Notes under the pieces: generated by a model
The model's database searches: none
What the model saw: the letters and a program-made list of their open reading frames with translations, nothing else
Told to the model about the DNA's origin: nothing
Part shown: piece by piece, positions 39,480 to 48,411 of the stretch
Numbering within the stretch: the stretch's first letter is position 1
Layout of the letters: each line of letters begins with the position of its first letter
Assembly (NCBI GenBank): GCA_903924985.1
Contig: CAIYDT010000196.1
Location: forward strand, 1 to 64,000
Reading direction: 5' to 3'
DNA: 64,000 bases
Source: an uncultured Acetobacteraceae bacterium
Lineage (GTDB): Bacteria > Pseudomonadota > Alphaproteobacteria > Acetobacterales > Acetobacteraceae
Position numbers and translations under genes: made by a program

Positions 39480-40853
39480 TTATCGTTGTTGCCAACTGGT
39501 GGGTGCTGGCAAGTCGGGAGACGGGGTGGCCCTCTGAACCGCACCTTTCCAGCCGGTGGATTTGGTGGTCGTGCTAAGCGCGTTCACCCGTCGCACATAT
39601 TCGCGCAAGCTAACGGACAGCACAATAAAATACCAAAAAATCGGCTGAAAGGCGATCCCAACGAATGCGCCCGCGCTCATGAAGACCATGATGCCGCTCT
39701 GCAACGCGTCGGACATGTCCGCACACCATGCCAGATGCGGTATATTGCGAGTTCGCTTTGCCAATCTTCGTAAACCGATAATCGTGCTGAGGGCAGCGGT
39801 CAGAAACATCGCCAAGCCTGGCCAGCCTTGCTCGCCCAACATCTCGAAGTAACTGCTGTGGAAGGCGCGTCCGTTTTGGATGATGGATTCCGGATTGATC
39901 GAGTCTCCGGGCACTTCGATGACGTTGGTCAAATAGGAATTGAACCCGCCACCCAATGGATGCGTAAAGGAAAAACTCAAGGTCCAGCGCCAGACTGCCA
40001 GACGGATTAAGGCCGAGCTGTCGGCATGGTAAGACCCGATCGTTTCCATGCGCTTCATAAACAAGCCCGACGAAGTATACAGCAGTGCCGTGACTCCAAC
40101 TCCCAGAACCATGCCGAAGACTATTTTCCGGCGGGAGCGCATGAACATGTATATCCCAAGGACCCCGACCCCAACGAGCGCGCTGCGCTCGAATGTGCCG
40201 AGCGCGGTGACGACGGCCAGAACGATAATTCCCAGGTAAGCGGCCTTGGTGGCGATATTCATGGGTATCAGTTGCGCATGTTTCGACAGATAGTACGCGA
40301 TTGGCACTGCCATCAGACAGAATGTCGAAAGCTGACTCCCTTCGGCGAGGCCTGCGTTGCCCGCAATCAGGCCGAGGTTCATCCCGTAACCCCCGCCGCT
40401 GATCATGGTCTTCACGCCGAACGGGATGATGTTGCCGGCCAGCGCGAACAGATAAACCTGAGCCATGGCCTCAATCTGCACGCGAGAACGAATAACCAGC
40501 GGCAGGAATGCCGAAAATGCCAGCGTTTTGAATGCCCAGTCCCACTTGGTCCAGCCGGATTCGGGCGCGACCGCCCACATCATGGTAACGGTGCACCAGA
40601 CCGCCATCAAAGCCGGAATAGCGCCAGCCAGCGTGAGGCGGGGCGGATCCCTTCGGTCGAACACGAAATAGCTGCCGACTGCCGCGGCGCCCATGATCAT
40701 CGCGACCGGTAATTGATTCAGGATGATGTAGGCGATTTCTTGAGGGCGGAATGTGTCCACCCATATATAGCCGAGCGCGAAAATGAATGGCGCCGAGGCG
40801 CCGAGACCGCAGAAGGCGATGTAAACAAACAGCAGCCAGATGCTACGCAGCAT
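39480..40853 (-). CDS. O-antigen ligase/O-glycosylation ligase-like membrane protein
   Basis: A 457-residue polytopic membrane protein of about 10-12 segments. A DUF5935-like N-terminal half (WLLFVYIAFCGLGASAPFIF, YIWVDTFRPQEIAYI) is followed by a Wzy/WaaL-type region with FERSALVGVGVLGIYMFM and the periplasmic loop AFHSSYFEMLGEQGWPGLAM, whose His is typical of ligases. Such proteins polymerise or ligate polysaccharide, and the DUF5935 type is often called exosortase-A-associated O-glycosylation ligase. No exosortase is in the window. A small membrane-anchored protein gene lies 41 bp upstream. Confidence 0.8.
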   Translation of the reverse strand: MLRSIWLLFVYIAFCGLGASAPFIFALGYIWVDTFRPQEIAYIILNQLPVAMIMGAAAVGSYFVFDRRDPPRLTLAGAIPALMAVWCTVTMMWAVAPESGWTKWDWAFKTLAFSAFLPLVIRSRVQIEAMAQVYLFALAGNIIPFGVKTMISGGGYGMNLGLIAGNAGLAEGSQLSTFCLMAVPIAYYLSKHAQLIPMNIATKAAYLGIIVLAVVTALGTFERSALVGVGVLGIYMFMRSRRKIVFGMVLGVGVTALLYTSSGLFMKRMETIGSYHADSSALIRLAVWRWTLSFSFTHPLGGGFNSYLTNVIEVPGDSINPESIIQNGRAFHSSYFEMLGEQGWPGLAMFLTAALSTIIGLRRLAKRTRNIPHLAWCADMSDALQSGIMVFMSAGAFVGIAFQPIFWYFIVLSVSLREYVRRVNALSTTTKSTGWKGAVQRATPSPDLPAPTSWQQR

Positions 40854-40894
40854 GGCGTATCAACGCTTTCCGAACCACCAGGTGCGGTTCGGGA

Positions 40895-41086
40895 TCACTG
40901 GTTTTGTTTCCGCCATGCCGGAATGTGGCGCGCGGCATTGGCTCGCGCCTTGTCCAACCCGGTCAAAGGGGCATTCGGATCGGGCGGCGTTTCGAACCAT
41001 GGCGTGCGGCTATCCAGTTGGGTCGCGCGAAAGATCACGATCAGCATCATGACGGAACTGACCAGGATTCCCGTGAGATCGAGCAT
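40895..41086 (-). CDS. Small membrane-anchored protein, unknown
   Basis: A 63-residue protein with one N-terminal transmembrane helix (LTGILVSSVMMLIVIFRA) and a polar C-terminal domain containing WFETPPDPNAPLTGLDKARA. The ATG 41086 is preceded by GGAAGG. It is co-oriented with and 41 bp before the ligase gene. I do not recognise the family; it could be an accessory of the glycosylation machinery. Confidence 0.5.
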   Translation of the reverse strand: MLDLTGILVSSVMMLIVIFRATQLDSRTPWFETPPDPNAPLTGLDKARANAARHIPAWRKQNQ

Positions 41087-41269
41087 GATGCGGTACCTTC
41101 CATCCGGCCACGCCTGCTGACGCTGCCAACGCCAACTATCTTAACCCAACTGTGCCCATCTGTCGCGGGTTCAGTGTTAGCACACGACCTAACCTAACGA
41201 TCTAACGATCTCGACAGAATACGCCGGTCGGGTTAGGCTGCGAGCCATGCTACGCGGGGGATTGGATAA

Positions 41270-42223
41270 ATGATCGAGCATCTTCTGCGCAGCGGGCCGG
41301 TCGCCGATGAGCCCCGCAACGCCTGGACCGATCCCGAGAACGCACCGTACCGCCTTGGTACCGGCGATTGGGATGGTTGGCGCCGGACCGGCATTCCGAT
41401 TGAAGATATTTTGGCGGAAGCGCGGCGATGGGCGGACCATTTTCGTGGGGTTCAGCTGCCCTGGCTCTGCTGGAACGTCGATTCGGATTGGTCCCTTGTT
41501 CAGCAACGCCAGGTCATGGAGGTCGGTTGGACGCCGATCGTAGGCTTCGATCCCCGCGTCGGACCGCCACCGCTCATTCCCGGGGCGATCCTGATCGACT
41601 TCAATGAACGCCTGCGCTTGCCAACAATGTGGTTGCACTTCCCACTCGAATTCCTGTTTCTGTATGTCGAGGAGCGGATGGCGTACTGGCATGCCGACTG
41701 CCTGATCCGGCCCGAAAAGATGCGCCGGTTCGCGCGGGACTTTGCCGCTCTGCGGGACGGCGAAATGTCCGCCGTCGCGCCACGGGAAAAGTTGCTGGCG
41801 CGCCTGAAGCCGAACACATTGCGCTATTGGGAAGTTCTGGGATGCAGCACCGTTGGGGCTAGCCGATCTCAGTTCGAACACGGCTGCGGCTGGTGGTTGA
41901 ACATGGCACAGCACCCTCGATCGCCCGAGGCGGAACGCCATATCCGCGGCAGGATGCACTGGGAGTGCGGCGTCGGCACCCGCTATTGGAAGCGTCGCTA
42001 CGGCGGGGTCGTCCACGCTATCCCGGAAAAAGAGATTGCCGAAGGGCATTTCACATTGATCGGACGTAAGGATTACAAGCGCGCGTCCCCTGTTCACTTC
42101 AAGCGGGACCTGTCAAAGGAGTTGTCGCTGAACAATGACTTGACCGACGCTTGCCGGAAGCTTGGCCTGACGCACCTGCTGACCGGCGATGTTTGCCAAA
42201 CGGTCTCATGCTCGACTTCGTAA
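41270..42223 (+). CDS. Hypothetical protein
   Basis: A 317-residue soluble protein, rich in Trp and aromatic residues, that I do not recognise. Features include WLCWNVDSDWSLVQQRQVME near 65-84, VGPPPLIPGAILIDFN, LRYWEVLGCSTVGASRSQFE and GCGWWLNMAQHPRSPEAERH near 205-224. No signal peptide, no transmembrane segment and no familiar catalytic motif are visible. The ATG 41270 follows GGGGGAT. It overlaps the FkbM methyltransferase gene by 16 bp, so the two are coupled, and a glycan/nucleotide-sugar role (for example an unrecognised glycosyltransferase) is a guess from context. Confidence 0.7.
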   Translation: MIEHLLRSGPVADEPRNAWTDPENAPYRLGTGDWDGWRRTGIPIEDILAEARRWADHFRGVQLPWLCWNVDSDWSLVQQRQVMEVGWTPIVGFDPRVGPPPLIPGAILIDFNERLRLPTMWLHFPLEFLFLYVEERMAYWHADCLIRPEKMRRFARDFAALRDGEMSAVAPREKLLARLKPNTLRYWEVLGCSTVGASRSQFEHGCGWWLNMAQHPRSPEAERHIRGRMHWECGVGTRYWKRRYGGVVHAIPEKEIAEGHFTLIGRKDYKRASPVHFKRDLSKELSLNNDLTDACRKLGLTHLLTGDVCQTVSCSTS

Positions 42224-42960
42224 AGGCTTTGACGCTGCGGTCCATGGCGAGCTACGCGGTCTGGAAGCTGCGTGGACGGGTTGGGGAGGTCGATCTGACC
42301 TTCCGGCAGGGTGGCAGGGCGCGCCTGGGTCGATCCGACTTCGGTTCGGCGTATGAGGTGTTTGCCAACGGCGACTACAATCTAGCCCCACGTGACAACG
42401 TTGCCGCCGTTCGCCGCATCGTCGATCTAGGCGCCAATGTTGGCATGACGGTGTTGTTTTGGCTGCGAACATACCCCAACGCTCGGGTTATCGCTTTCGA
42501 ACCTCACCCCGCGCACATCGCACGGTTGCGGGCTAACCTGGCCCTTAACGATGCGACGGCGAGGGTAGAGCTGCATGAGGCAGCAGTTGGGCGAGAGGTC
42601 GGTGAGATGGCATTGATTGATGCCGGCATGTCGTCGTCGGTCGTTGCCCCCGATGCCGCGCTCCATAGTTCTGTATTCAGAACTATTGCGGTGGAGGTTG
42701 AAGATGTGTTCGACACGCTTCTCGCCGATCCGATCGACATTCTGAAAATCGACATCGAAGGCGGGGAATTCCCCATTTTGATCGATACACGCTTTGCTGC
42801 CGTGCAGGCGCGGGCGATCGTACTGGAATGGCACCGGACTGGCGACGGCAAAGGCGAACAGTGGTGCGTGGAGAAACTCCGCGCAGCGGGTTACGAAGTC
42901 AGGCCGGTCGTCAACCTTCGCGACCACGGCCTGCTGTGGGCTTATAAGCCGGTCGATTGA
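42208..42960 (+). CDS. FkbM-family methyltransferase
   Basis: A 250-residue class I methyltransferase of the FkbM family. SAM-binding IVDLGANVGMTVLFWLRTYP (about 71-90), then VIAFEPHPAHIARLRANLAL, the catalytic-region ILKIDIEGGEFPILI (about 180-194), and the final AIVLEWH. FkbM members O-methylate sugars or polyketides and are frequent in polysaccharide loci. The start ATG 42208 lies within the end of the preceding gene. Confidence 0.88.
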   Translation: MLDFVKALTLRSMASYAVWKLRGRVGEVDLTFRQGGRARLGRSDFGSAYEVFANGDYNLAPRDNVAAVRRIVDLGANVGMTVLFWLRTYPNARVIAFEPHPAHIARLRANLALNDATARVELHEAAVGREVGEMALIDAGMSSSVVAPDAALHSSVFRTIAVEVEDVFDTLLADPIDILKIDIEGGEFPILIDTRFAAVQARAIVLEWHRTGDGKGEQWCVEKLRAAGYEVRPVVNLRDHGLLWAYKPVD

Positions 42961-42971
42961 ACCGTGTTCTA

Positions 42972-43160
42972 TGAGGTGGTCCCCAAAAATCGGACAGAAG
43001 CCGAAGCTTGGTTCGCATGACAAGGACAAACCCGATGACGGGCAAACGGAAACGATACGGCGCGGACGAACCGGTCCTCGCCACGCCGGACACCTTTACG
43101 TTGGCGATGATGACGCGGAATAATTCGAAAGATCTATTGCTGTTACGGCCGGGGGCGTAG
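42972..43160 (+). mobile_element. IS3-type remnant
   Basis: TGAGGTGGTCCCCAAAAATC then GGACA at 42972-42996 resembles an IS3-family terminal repeat. At 43035 a short frame opens MTGKRKRYGADE, like the orfA start (M-GKRKRYSAEFKAKVALEA). After those 12 residues it diverges into 29 unrelated codons ending at 43160. The element is therefore a left-end stub whose body has been deleted. The family call is from memory of the motif. Confidence 0.45.
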
Positions 43161-43169
43161 AGCGGTTCC

Positions 43170-44669
43170 CTACCCCAAATACCGCTCCGTGAGATGCGCC
43201 TGAAAATCCGCCGGATCCAACGGCTTGCCCGTGGCCGCACGCAACAGATCGTTGAATCCCAGCCGATTGCCCAGCGCGTGCACATTCGCGCGTAGCCAGC
43301 CCAGCAACGGTGTCATATCCCCCTGGCCCAGCGCGGTATCCAGATCGGGCACGGCCCGACGGGCGGCGTTCATGAGCTGCGCCGCGGCCATGGCCCCCAG
43401 CGTATAGCAGGGGAAATAGCCGAACGCCCCGTCGTACCAGTGGATATCTTGCAAGCACCCGCTTGCGTCGTCGGGCGGCACGATGCCCAGCAGGGCGTGC
43501 AACCCGTCGTTCCAGGCGCCGGGCAGGTCGGCCACCGCCAGATCGCCCGAAATCAGCGCCTGCTCCAGCTGGAAGCGCAGGATGACGTGTGCGGGGTAAG
43601 TCATCTCATCGGCGTCGACGCGAATGAAGCTGCGTTCCACCCGGCGCCACAGGCGCCCAAGGTTGTCCGGCTGGTAGGGTGCCGGGTCGCCGCCGAACGT
43701 CGCGAGGAGTTCTGGGCCGAGCCATGACAGGAACGCGTCCGACCGGCAGGCCTGCATCTCCACGATCAATGACTGGCTTTCATGCACGCCCATGCCGGCG
43801 GCCTCACCCACCGGCTGGCGGGCGTAATCCGCTGGCAAGCCGCGCTCATACAGCGCGTGCCCGGTCTCGTGCACCACCGCGAGCACGGCCTGGGTGAAGT
43901 CCGCCTCGACATAGCGGGTGGTGATCCGCACGTCCGTGGGTGTGCCGCCGGAAAACGGGTGCGCCGAGCGGTCCAGCCGCGCATGGGCGAAGTCGAGGCC
44001 CAAACGTTCGGACAGCCGTCGGCAGAGGGCCTCTTGCGCATCGGTCGGAAAGGGGCCTTGCGGGCGAGCCGGGGCCGGCGCTCGGGACTGGCGTGCCTCC
44101 GCTTCCGGCAAAGCCCGAGCCAGGAAGGTTTCGTAAGCAGCGAAGACCGATGCCACATCGGCGGCGCGCACACCCCGCTGATTGCCGTCCATCAGAGCGT
44201 CGTACGGGCTGAGGCCCAGGGCCGGGGCCAGAGCGTCCGCCGCTTGCCGCGCAAGGCGCAAGACTTCGTTCAAAAAAGGCCGGACCTGGGCGAAGTCGGA
44301 GGCTTTGCGTGCCTCCCGCCATACTTTCTCGGAGGCTGAATTGGCGCGTGCCTGCGCCTCCACCAGATCGGCTGGCAGAGCGGTGGCGCGCTTATATGCC
44401 TGACGCATGAGCGAAAGATTGGCGGTGCGCCAGGGATCGCCGCCGGTGCCCTCGGCTTCGGCCGCGGCCAGTTCATCGCCGGTTTCGGCCGCCGTCAGTT
44501 GCGCGTGCGACAGACCCGCCAATACCGCCAGTTGGTCACCCCGCGCCGCCCCGCCGCCCCGCGGCATCATGGCCGCCGCGTCCCACCCCAGCATCGACGC
44601 ACATTCCCCGATCGTCGCGATGCGGGAGAAGCGGTCGGTCAGCCGGTCGTAGGACGAGGTGTTACGCAT
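43170..44669 (-). CDS. M32 carboxypeptidase (Taq type)
   Basis: A 499-residue zinc metallocarboxypeptidase. The HExxH motif is in AVLAVVHETGHALYERGLPA (about 258-277), followed by the family-typical GVHESQSLIVEMQACRSDAF (about 291-310) containing the third ligand Glu, and the IRVDADEMTYPAHVILRF stretch. It removes C-terminal residues from peptides in the cytoplasm. The ATG 44669 overlaps the surf1 end by eight bases; an ATG at 44690 in the same frame adds seven residues. It ends the cox operon, and its function is unrelated to oxidase assembly as far as known. Confidence 0.93.
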   Translation of the reverse strand: MRNTSSYDRLTDRFSRIATIGECASMLGWDAAAMMPRGGGAARGDQLAVLAGLSHAQLTAAETGDELAAAEAEGTGGDPWRTANLSLMRQAYKRATALPADLVEAQARANSASEKVWREARKASDFAQVRPFLNEVLRLARQAADALAPALGLSPYDALMDGNQRGVRAADVASVFAAYETFLARALPEAEARQSRAPAPARPQGPFPTDAQEALCRRLSERLGLDFAHARLDRSAHPFSGGTPTDVRITTRYVEADFTQAVLAVVHETGHALYERGLPADYARQPVGEAAGMGVHESQSLIVEMQACRSDAFLSWLGPELLATFGGDPAPYQPDNLGRLWRRVERSFIRVDADEMTYPAHVILRFQLEQALISGDLAVADLPGAWNDGLHALLGIVPPDDASGCLQDIHWYDGAFGYFPCYTLGAMAAAQLMNAARRAVPDLDTALGQGDMTPLLGWLRANVHALGNRLGFNDLLRAATGKPLDPADFQAHLTERYLG

Positions 44670-45357
44670 ACGGAGTGCCTTTGCGAGCATAGACCAGGAA
44701 AATGACCACCAGCGCGGCGGCTAATCCGTACCAGGTGATCACATAGGATAAATGGTTGTTCGGCGGCTGCGGCAGATGGTGCGCCGGCTCCGGCCACAGG
44801 GACGCCGGCTTGGGACCGAGGACCACCAGCACGAAGGGTTCGGCGTCCTTCAGGCGCAAGGCCGCCGCGATCGCGGCCGGATTCAGCGTGTAAAAATGCC
44901 GCTCCGCCACGTTATCGGCGGCGCTGAACCAGCCGGGCTCCTCGGGCGGATGCACGAAGCCGGTCAGGCTGACGCGATCGGCAGGAAGATCGAGAGGCCT
45001 GTTCGGCGCCAACGGCACCCAGCCGCGGTCGACCAATAACGGCCGCGCCCCATCGCGCTCCAGCGGCACGAGCAGATGCGCGCCCATTTTGGGCCCGTTC
45101 GGGGTTTCCCGCACTTCGGCGCCGTACAGCACATTCAGGTCGCCGCGCAGCCGGCCCTCGGCCACGACCTTGGTGTACGGCGACGGATCGGTGGTCAGGG
45201 GGATCGGGGCATTTGCCTCGGCATGGGCGATGCGGGCGATAACATCCTGTTTCCAGTGCAATCTTTGTACCTGCCAGGTGCCCAGCCCGATCAGGACGAT
45301 CAGCATGACGATGGTCATGACCGCCGGCCATAACAGGCGGCGGGACGCCGATATCAC
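44662..45357 (-). CDS. surf1: SURF1 family oxidase assembly protein
   Basis: A 231-residue inner-membrane protein with the SURF1 plan: N-terminal helix (LLWPAVMTIVMLIVLIGLGT then WQVQRLHWK), a periplasmic domain with LLVDRGWVPL (about 103-112) and FYTLNPAAIAAALRL, and a C-terminal helix after NNHLSYVITWYGLAAALVVI. It assists heme a insertion into the CuB/a3 site. The GTG 45357 overlaps the DUF983 stop by four bases, so it is translationally coupled. Confidence 0.92.
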   Translation of the reverse strand: MISASRRLLWPAVMTIVMLIVLIGLGTWQVQRLHWKQDVIARIAHAEANAPIPLTTDPSPYTKVVAEGRLRGDLNVLYGAEVRETPNGPKMGAHLLVPLERDGARPLLVDRGWVPLAPNRPLDLPADRVSLTGFVHPPEEPGWFSAADNVAERHFYTLNPAAIAAALRLKDAEPFVLVVLGPKPASLWPEPAHHLPQPPNNHLSYVITWYGLAAALVVIFLVYARKGTPYA

Positions 45358-45713
45358 AATCCCATCTCGGTCGAGCGGTGGCGGTACTGCATGCCGATCA
45401 TCGCGGATTTGGCCAATCGCATCAGGAATATAGCGGCGGGAACCGTGACGACCGGCCAGATCAGCGCGTGCAGCCACCAAGGCGGGTCGAACCGGAACTC
45501 GGTCCAGATCGCGAGGCCGCCGACGATGGCGCCAAGCAGAATGATGATCAGGACCGCGCCGGCATCGCCGGTATCGCTTTGCCGCAGGTCCAGGTCACAG
45601 GCCGGGCAATGGTCGTGAACGGCGAGGATCCCCTTAAAGAGATTGCCGCGCCCGCATCGCGGGCAGCGGCAACTCAAGATAGCCTGTGGCAGTGAAACCG
45701 TGGGTTCGGTCAC
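45354..45713 (-). CDS. DUF983 protein
   Basis: A 119-residue protein with an N-terminal zinc-ribbon-like CRCPRCGRGNLFKG...CPACDLDLR (about 16-44) and two transmembrane segments. DUF983 proteins are common between coxC and surf1 in alphaproteobacterial aa3 operons, and their role is unestablished. The start ATG lies 6 bp after the coxC stop. Confidence 0.88.
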   Translation of the reverse strand: MTEPTVSLPQAILSCRCPRCGRGNLFKGILAVHDHCPACDLDLRQSDTGDAGAVLIIILLGAIVGGLAIWTEFRFDPPWWLHALIWPVVTVPAAIFLMRLAKSAMIGMQYRHRSTEMGL

Positions 45714-45719
45714 GCTGCC

Positions 45720-46568
45720 TCACTCGACGGCGATTTGGCCGGCGCCGTACCAGTAGATGCAAGCGAACAGGAACAGCCACACCACGTCGACGAAGTGCCA
45801 GTACCAAGCGGCGGCTTCGAACCCGAAATGCCGCTCCGGCGTGAAGTGGTTGGCCTTGGCGCGGAACCAGCAGACCGCCAGGAATGTGGTACCGACGATG
45901 ACGTGGAAGCCGTGGAACCCGGTTGCCAGGAAGAAGACCGAGGAATACACGCCGCCGCCGAAGAACTTGAACGGCGCGTGCGAATATTCGATCGCCTGGC
46001 AGGTGGTGAACAACAAACCCAGAATAACGGTCAGCCCCAGCCCACGCAGCAGGTCGCGGCGGTTGCCTTCCAGCAGCGCGTGGTGCGCCCAGGTGACCGT
46101 GGTGCCGGACAGCAGCAGGATCATGGTGTTCAGCAGCGGCAGGTGGAACGGGTCGAAGGTGAACACGTTGGTCGGCGGCCACACCGTCTGGCCGTTGCCC
46201 TGGGTTTCCGGGAACAGCAGGAAGTTGAAGTACGCCCAGAAGAAGCCGACAAAGAACATCACCTCGGACGAGATGAACAGCAGCATGCCGTAGCGGAGGC
46301 CGAGTTGCACAACCTTGCTGTGCAAGCCCGGTGTGCGGCTTTCCTTCACCACGTCGCGCCACCAGCCGGCCATGGTCGCGATGACCACCAGCGCGCCGGC
46401 CACCAACACCATGTAGTTATGGTAGTGCGAGGCGATGACGATGCCGAATACCGTCAGGAATCCGCCGAGGGCACCGACGATCGGCCAATGGCTGGGTTCG
46501 ACCAGGTGATAAGGTTGTTTCAGGCCGTGACCTGCCGGCGCCGTGGCACCGTGTGCGTCGCTGCTCAT
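45720..46568 (-). CDS. coxC: Cytochrome c oxidase subunit III
   Basis: A 282-residue, seven-helix subunit III. Recognisable segments are KQPYHLVEPSHWPIVGALGG, FISSEVMFFVGFFWAYFNFL, LNTMILLLSGTTVTWAHHAL, SVFFLATGFHGFHVIVGT and AAWYWHFVDVVWLFLFACIY. It stabilises subunit I of the aa3 oxidase during turnover. The ATG 46568 is chosen over longer frames since translation begins MSSDAHGATAPAGHGLKQPY, usual for alphaproteobacterial CoxC. Confidence 0.96.
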   Translation of the reverse strand: MSSDAHGATAPAGHGLKQPYHLVEPSHWPIVGALGGFLTVFGIVIASHYHNYMVLVAGALVVIATMAGWWRDVVKESRTPGLHSKVVQLGLRYGMLLFISSEVMFFVGFFWAYFNFLLFPETQGNGQTVWPPTNVFTFDPFHLPLLNTMILLLSGTTVTWAHHALLEGNRRDLLRGLGLTVILGLLFTTCQAIEYSHAPFKFFGGGVYSSVFFLATGFHGFHVIVGTTFLAVCWFRAKANHFTPERHFGFEAAAWYWHFVDVVWLFLFACIYWYGAGQIAVE

Positions 46569-46676
46569 ACCGAATCCATTACAACTCCGCCGGGGAAACC
46601 GCCCCGACACGGATGGCGCATCATCGCCAATTCCCGCGCCAGTTCAAGGGGCGGGAGCAAGGTAAAATCGCGGTGG

Positions 46677-47273
46677 TCAATTCGTCGCCTGACCCGGCCC
46701 AACATGCGGCCCGGCCTTGGCGAGCGCGCCGGACTTCGCGGCGTCGTCCAGCGCTTTGTAGAAGGTGTAGGACAGCACGATGGCGTGCACATCCGCCGTA
46801 TTCGGGTCGCGGGCGATTTCGGGATCCACCCAGAAACTGAGCGGGAAGCTCATGTCCTGTCCGGGCTCCAGCGTCTGCTCGTTGAAGCAGAAGCAGGCGG
46901 TCTTGTGGAAGTACTTGCCGGCCTTCTCGGGTGTCACGTTGTAAAGCGCGACCCCTGTCACCGCTCGGTTGGCCTTGTTGTGGGCGTGGTAGGCGGCCAG
47001 ATGGTCCTCACCGAGGGGAACGGTGACCTCGGTCACGTCGGGGGCGAATTGCCATGGCAGGCCGGGGTTGGTGTCGGCGTTGAAGCGCACGCGGATGGTT
47101 TTCCCGTCACCGCCCGGGGCGGCCGCGACTCCGATCCTGGGCGTGCCGCCGTACCCGGTCGCGGCGCAGAACGCGCGATAGAGGGGGATCGCCGCGAACG
47201 ACAGTCCGACCATACCAACCACGATCGCGGCGACCGCGAGTCCGGTGACACGATTGCTGGACCGCCGCGGCAT
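46677..47273 (-). CDS. ctaG: CtaG/Cox11 copper chaperone
   Basis: A 198-residue protein with one N-terminal helix (VTGLAVAAIVVGMVGLSFAA) and a periplasmic immunoglobulin-like domain. FNADTNPGLPWQFAP and the copper-binding KTACFCFNEQTLEPGQ (Cys pair about 125 and 127) are diagnostic. It delivers copper to the CuB site of subunit I. The next gene upstream, the 49-residue membrane protein, ends 1 bp before this start. Confidence 0.94.
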   Translation of the reverse strand: MPRRSSNRVTGLAVAAIVVGMVGLSFAAIPLYRAFCAATGYGGTPRIGVAAAPGGDGKTIRVRFNADTNPGLPWQFAPDVTEVTVPLGEDHLAAYHAHNKANRAVTGVALYNVTPEKAGKYFHKTACFCFNEQTLEPGQDMSFPLSFWVDPEIARDPNTADVHAIVLSYTFYKALDDAAKSGALAKAGPHVGPGQATN

Positions 47274-47274
47274 G

Positions 47275-47424
47275 TCAGGGTTTCACCATCTTCACGATGG
47301 TGATGGCGTAAAACAGCAGCGACAAACCGACCAGAACGAGGATGATCGCCACATTGCGGCCGCGGCGGCGGCGGCGGAAGGCGTCGGCCTCCGATCCGGT
47401 GGGGGGCTTGGGGAATTCGGCCAT
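47275..47424 (-). CDS. Small single-TM protein of the cox operon (CoxF-like)
   Basis: A 49-residue protein with an acidic/Arg-rich N-terminus (SEADAFRRRRRGRN) and one helix, VAIILVLVGLSLLFYAITIV, ending in KMVKP. It lies between ctaB and ctaG, 1 bp before ctaG and 5 bp after ctaB. A short single-TM gene is commonly found at this place in alphaproteobacteria and is often annotated CoxF; its role is unknown. Confidence 0.7.
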   Translation of the reverse strand: MAEFPKPPTGSEADAFRRRRRGRNVAIILVLVGLSLLFYAITIVKMVKP

Positions 47425-47429
47425 GGCGT

Positions 47430-48392
47430 TCAACCTATCAGCCGGTCGACGGCCAAAGCAGCAAATAAAACAAACAGGTATAGGATCGAGTATTTGAACG
47501 CGGCGCGGGCTGGCGCGTCATTCGTCAGGCTGACCCCCGCCGCGTCCTGCTTGTCGGTGAAAACGCGGGCGACGCAAACCAAGAAACCCAGGCCAAGTAC
47601 GGCGGCGGAGACGCCATAAATCGCGCCGGAAAAGCCCAGGTACCACGGCACCAGCGATAGTGGCACCAGCGCCAGCGAATACAGCACGATCTGCTTGCGA
47701 GTTTCCCTCGCCCCTGCCACCACCGGCAGCATCGGCACGCCCGCTCGGCGGTAATCGTCGTTCGCCCACAGCGCCAGCGACCAAAAATGCGGCGGCGTCC
47801 AGATGAACACGATGCCAAACAGGATCAGCGGGATCAGGTCCACCGACCCGGTGACCGCAGCCCAGCCGATCACCGGCGGGAAGGCCCCAGCCGCGCCGCC
47901 GATGACGATATTCTGCGGGGTGCGGCGTTTCAGCCACATCGTATAAATAAACACGTAGAACCCGATCGACAGCGCCAAAACCGCGGCGGCCACCAGATTC
48001 ACCGCCAAGCCCATCACGATCACCGAACCCACCGCAAGCACGATGCCGAAGCCCAGCGCGCCGCCGGGGGCGATTCGCCCGGCGGGAATGGGGCGGTTCT
48101 TGGTGCGCCGCATGACCGCGTCGATGTCGCGGTCGTACCACATGTTGATGGCGCCGCAGGCCCCCGCCGCTACCGCGATGCACAGCACCGCCGTGAACGC
48201 GAGGATCGGGTGCAAATGCCCCGGCGCCACCAGCACGCCGATCAGGCCGGTGAACACCACCAGACTCATGACGCGAGGTTTCAGCAGCGCGATCCAGTCG
48301 CGGACATCGTCTTCCATGGCGGGCGCATGAGAAGACAGGGGGGATTGCTCCCCCCTGTCCCTGCCGGCCGGTTGTGCGGTGAATTCGCTCAA
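47430..48392 (-). CDS. ctaB: Heme O synthase (protoheme IX farnesyltransferase)
   Basis: A 320-residue UbiA-family prenyltransferase with about nine helices. The first Asp-rich motif is NMWYDRDIDAVMRRTKNRPI (about 103-122) and the second is WANDDYRRAGVPMLP (about 209-223). It adds farnesyl to heme b to give heme o, the precursor of heme a. It lies 19 bp after coxA. The N-terminal ~30 residues are poorly conserved and an internal ATG (MEDDVRDWIALLKPRVM) is an alternative start. Confidence 0.95.
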   Translation of the reverse strand: MSEFTAQPAGRDRGEQSPLSSHAPAMEDDVRDWIALLKPRVMSLVVFTGLIGVLVAPGHLHPILAFTAVLCIAVAAGACGAINMWYDRDIDAVMRRTKNRPIPAGRIAPGGALGFGIVLAVGSVIVMGLAVNLVAAAVLALSIGFYVFIYTMWLKRRTPQNIVIGGAAGAFPPVIGWAAVTGSVDLIPLILFGIVFIWTPPHFWSLALWANDDYRRAGVPMLPVVAGARETRKQIVLYSLALVPLSLVPWYLGFSGAIYGVSAAVLGLGFLVCVARVFTDKQDAAGVSLTNDAPARAAFKYSILYLFVLFAALAVDRLIG

Positions 48393-48411
48393 AGGTTAAG
48401 TCCCATTGGGT

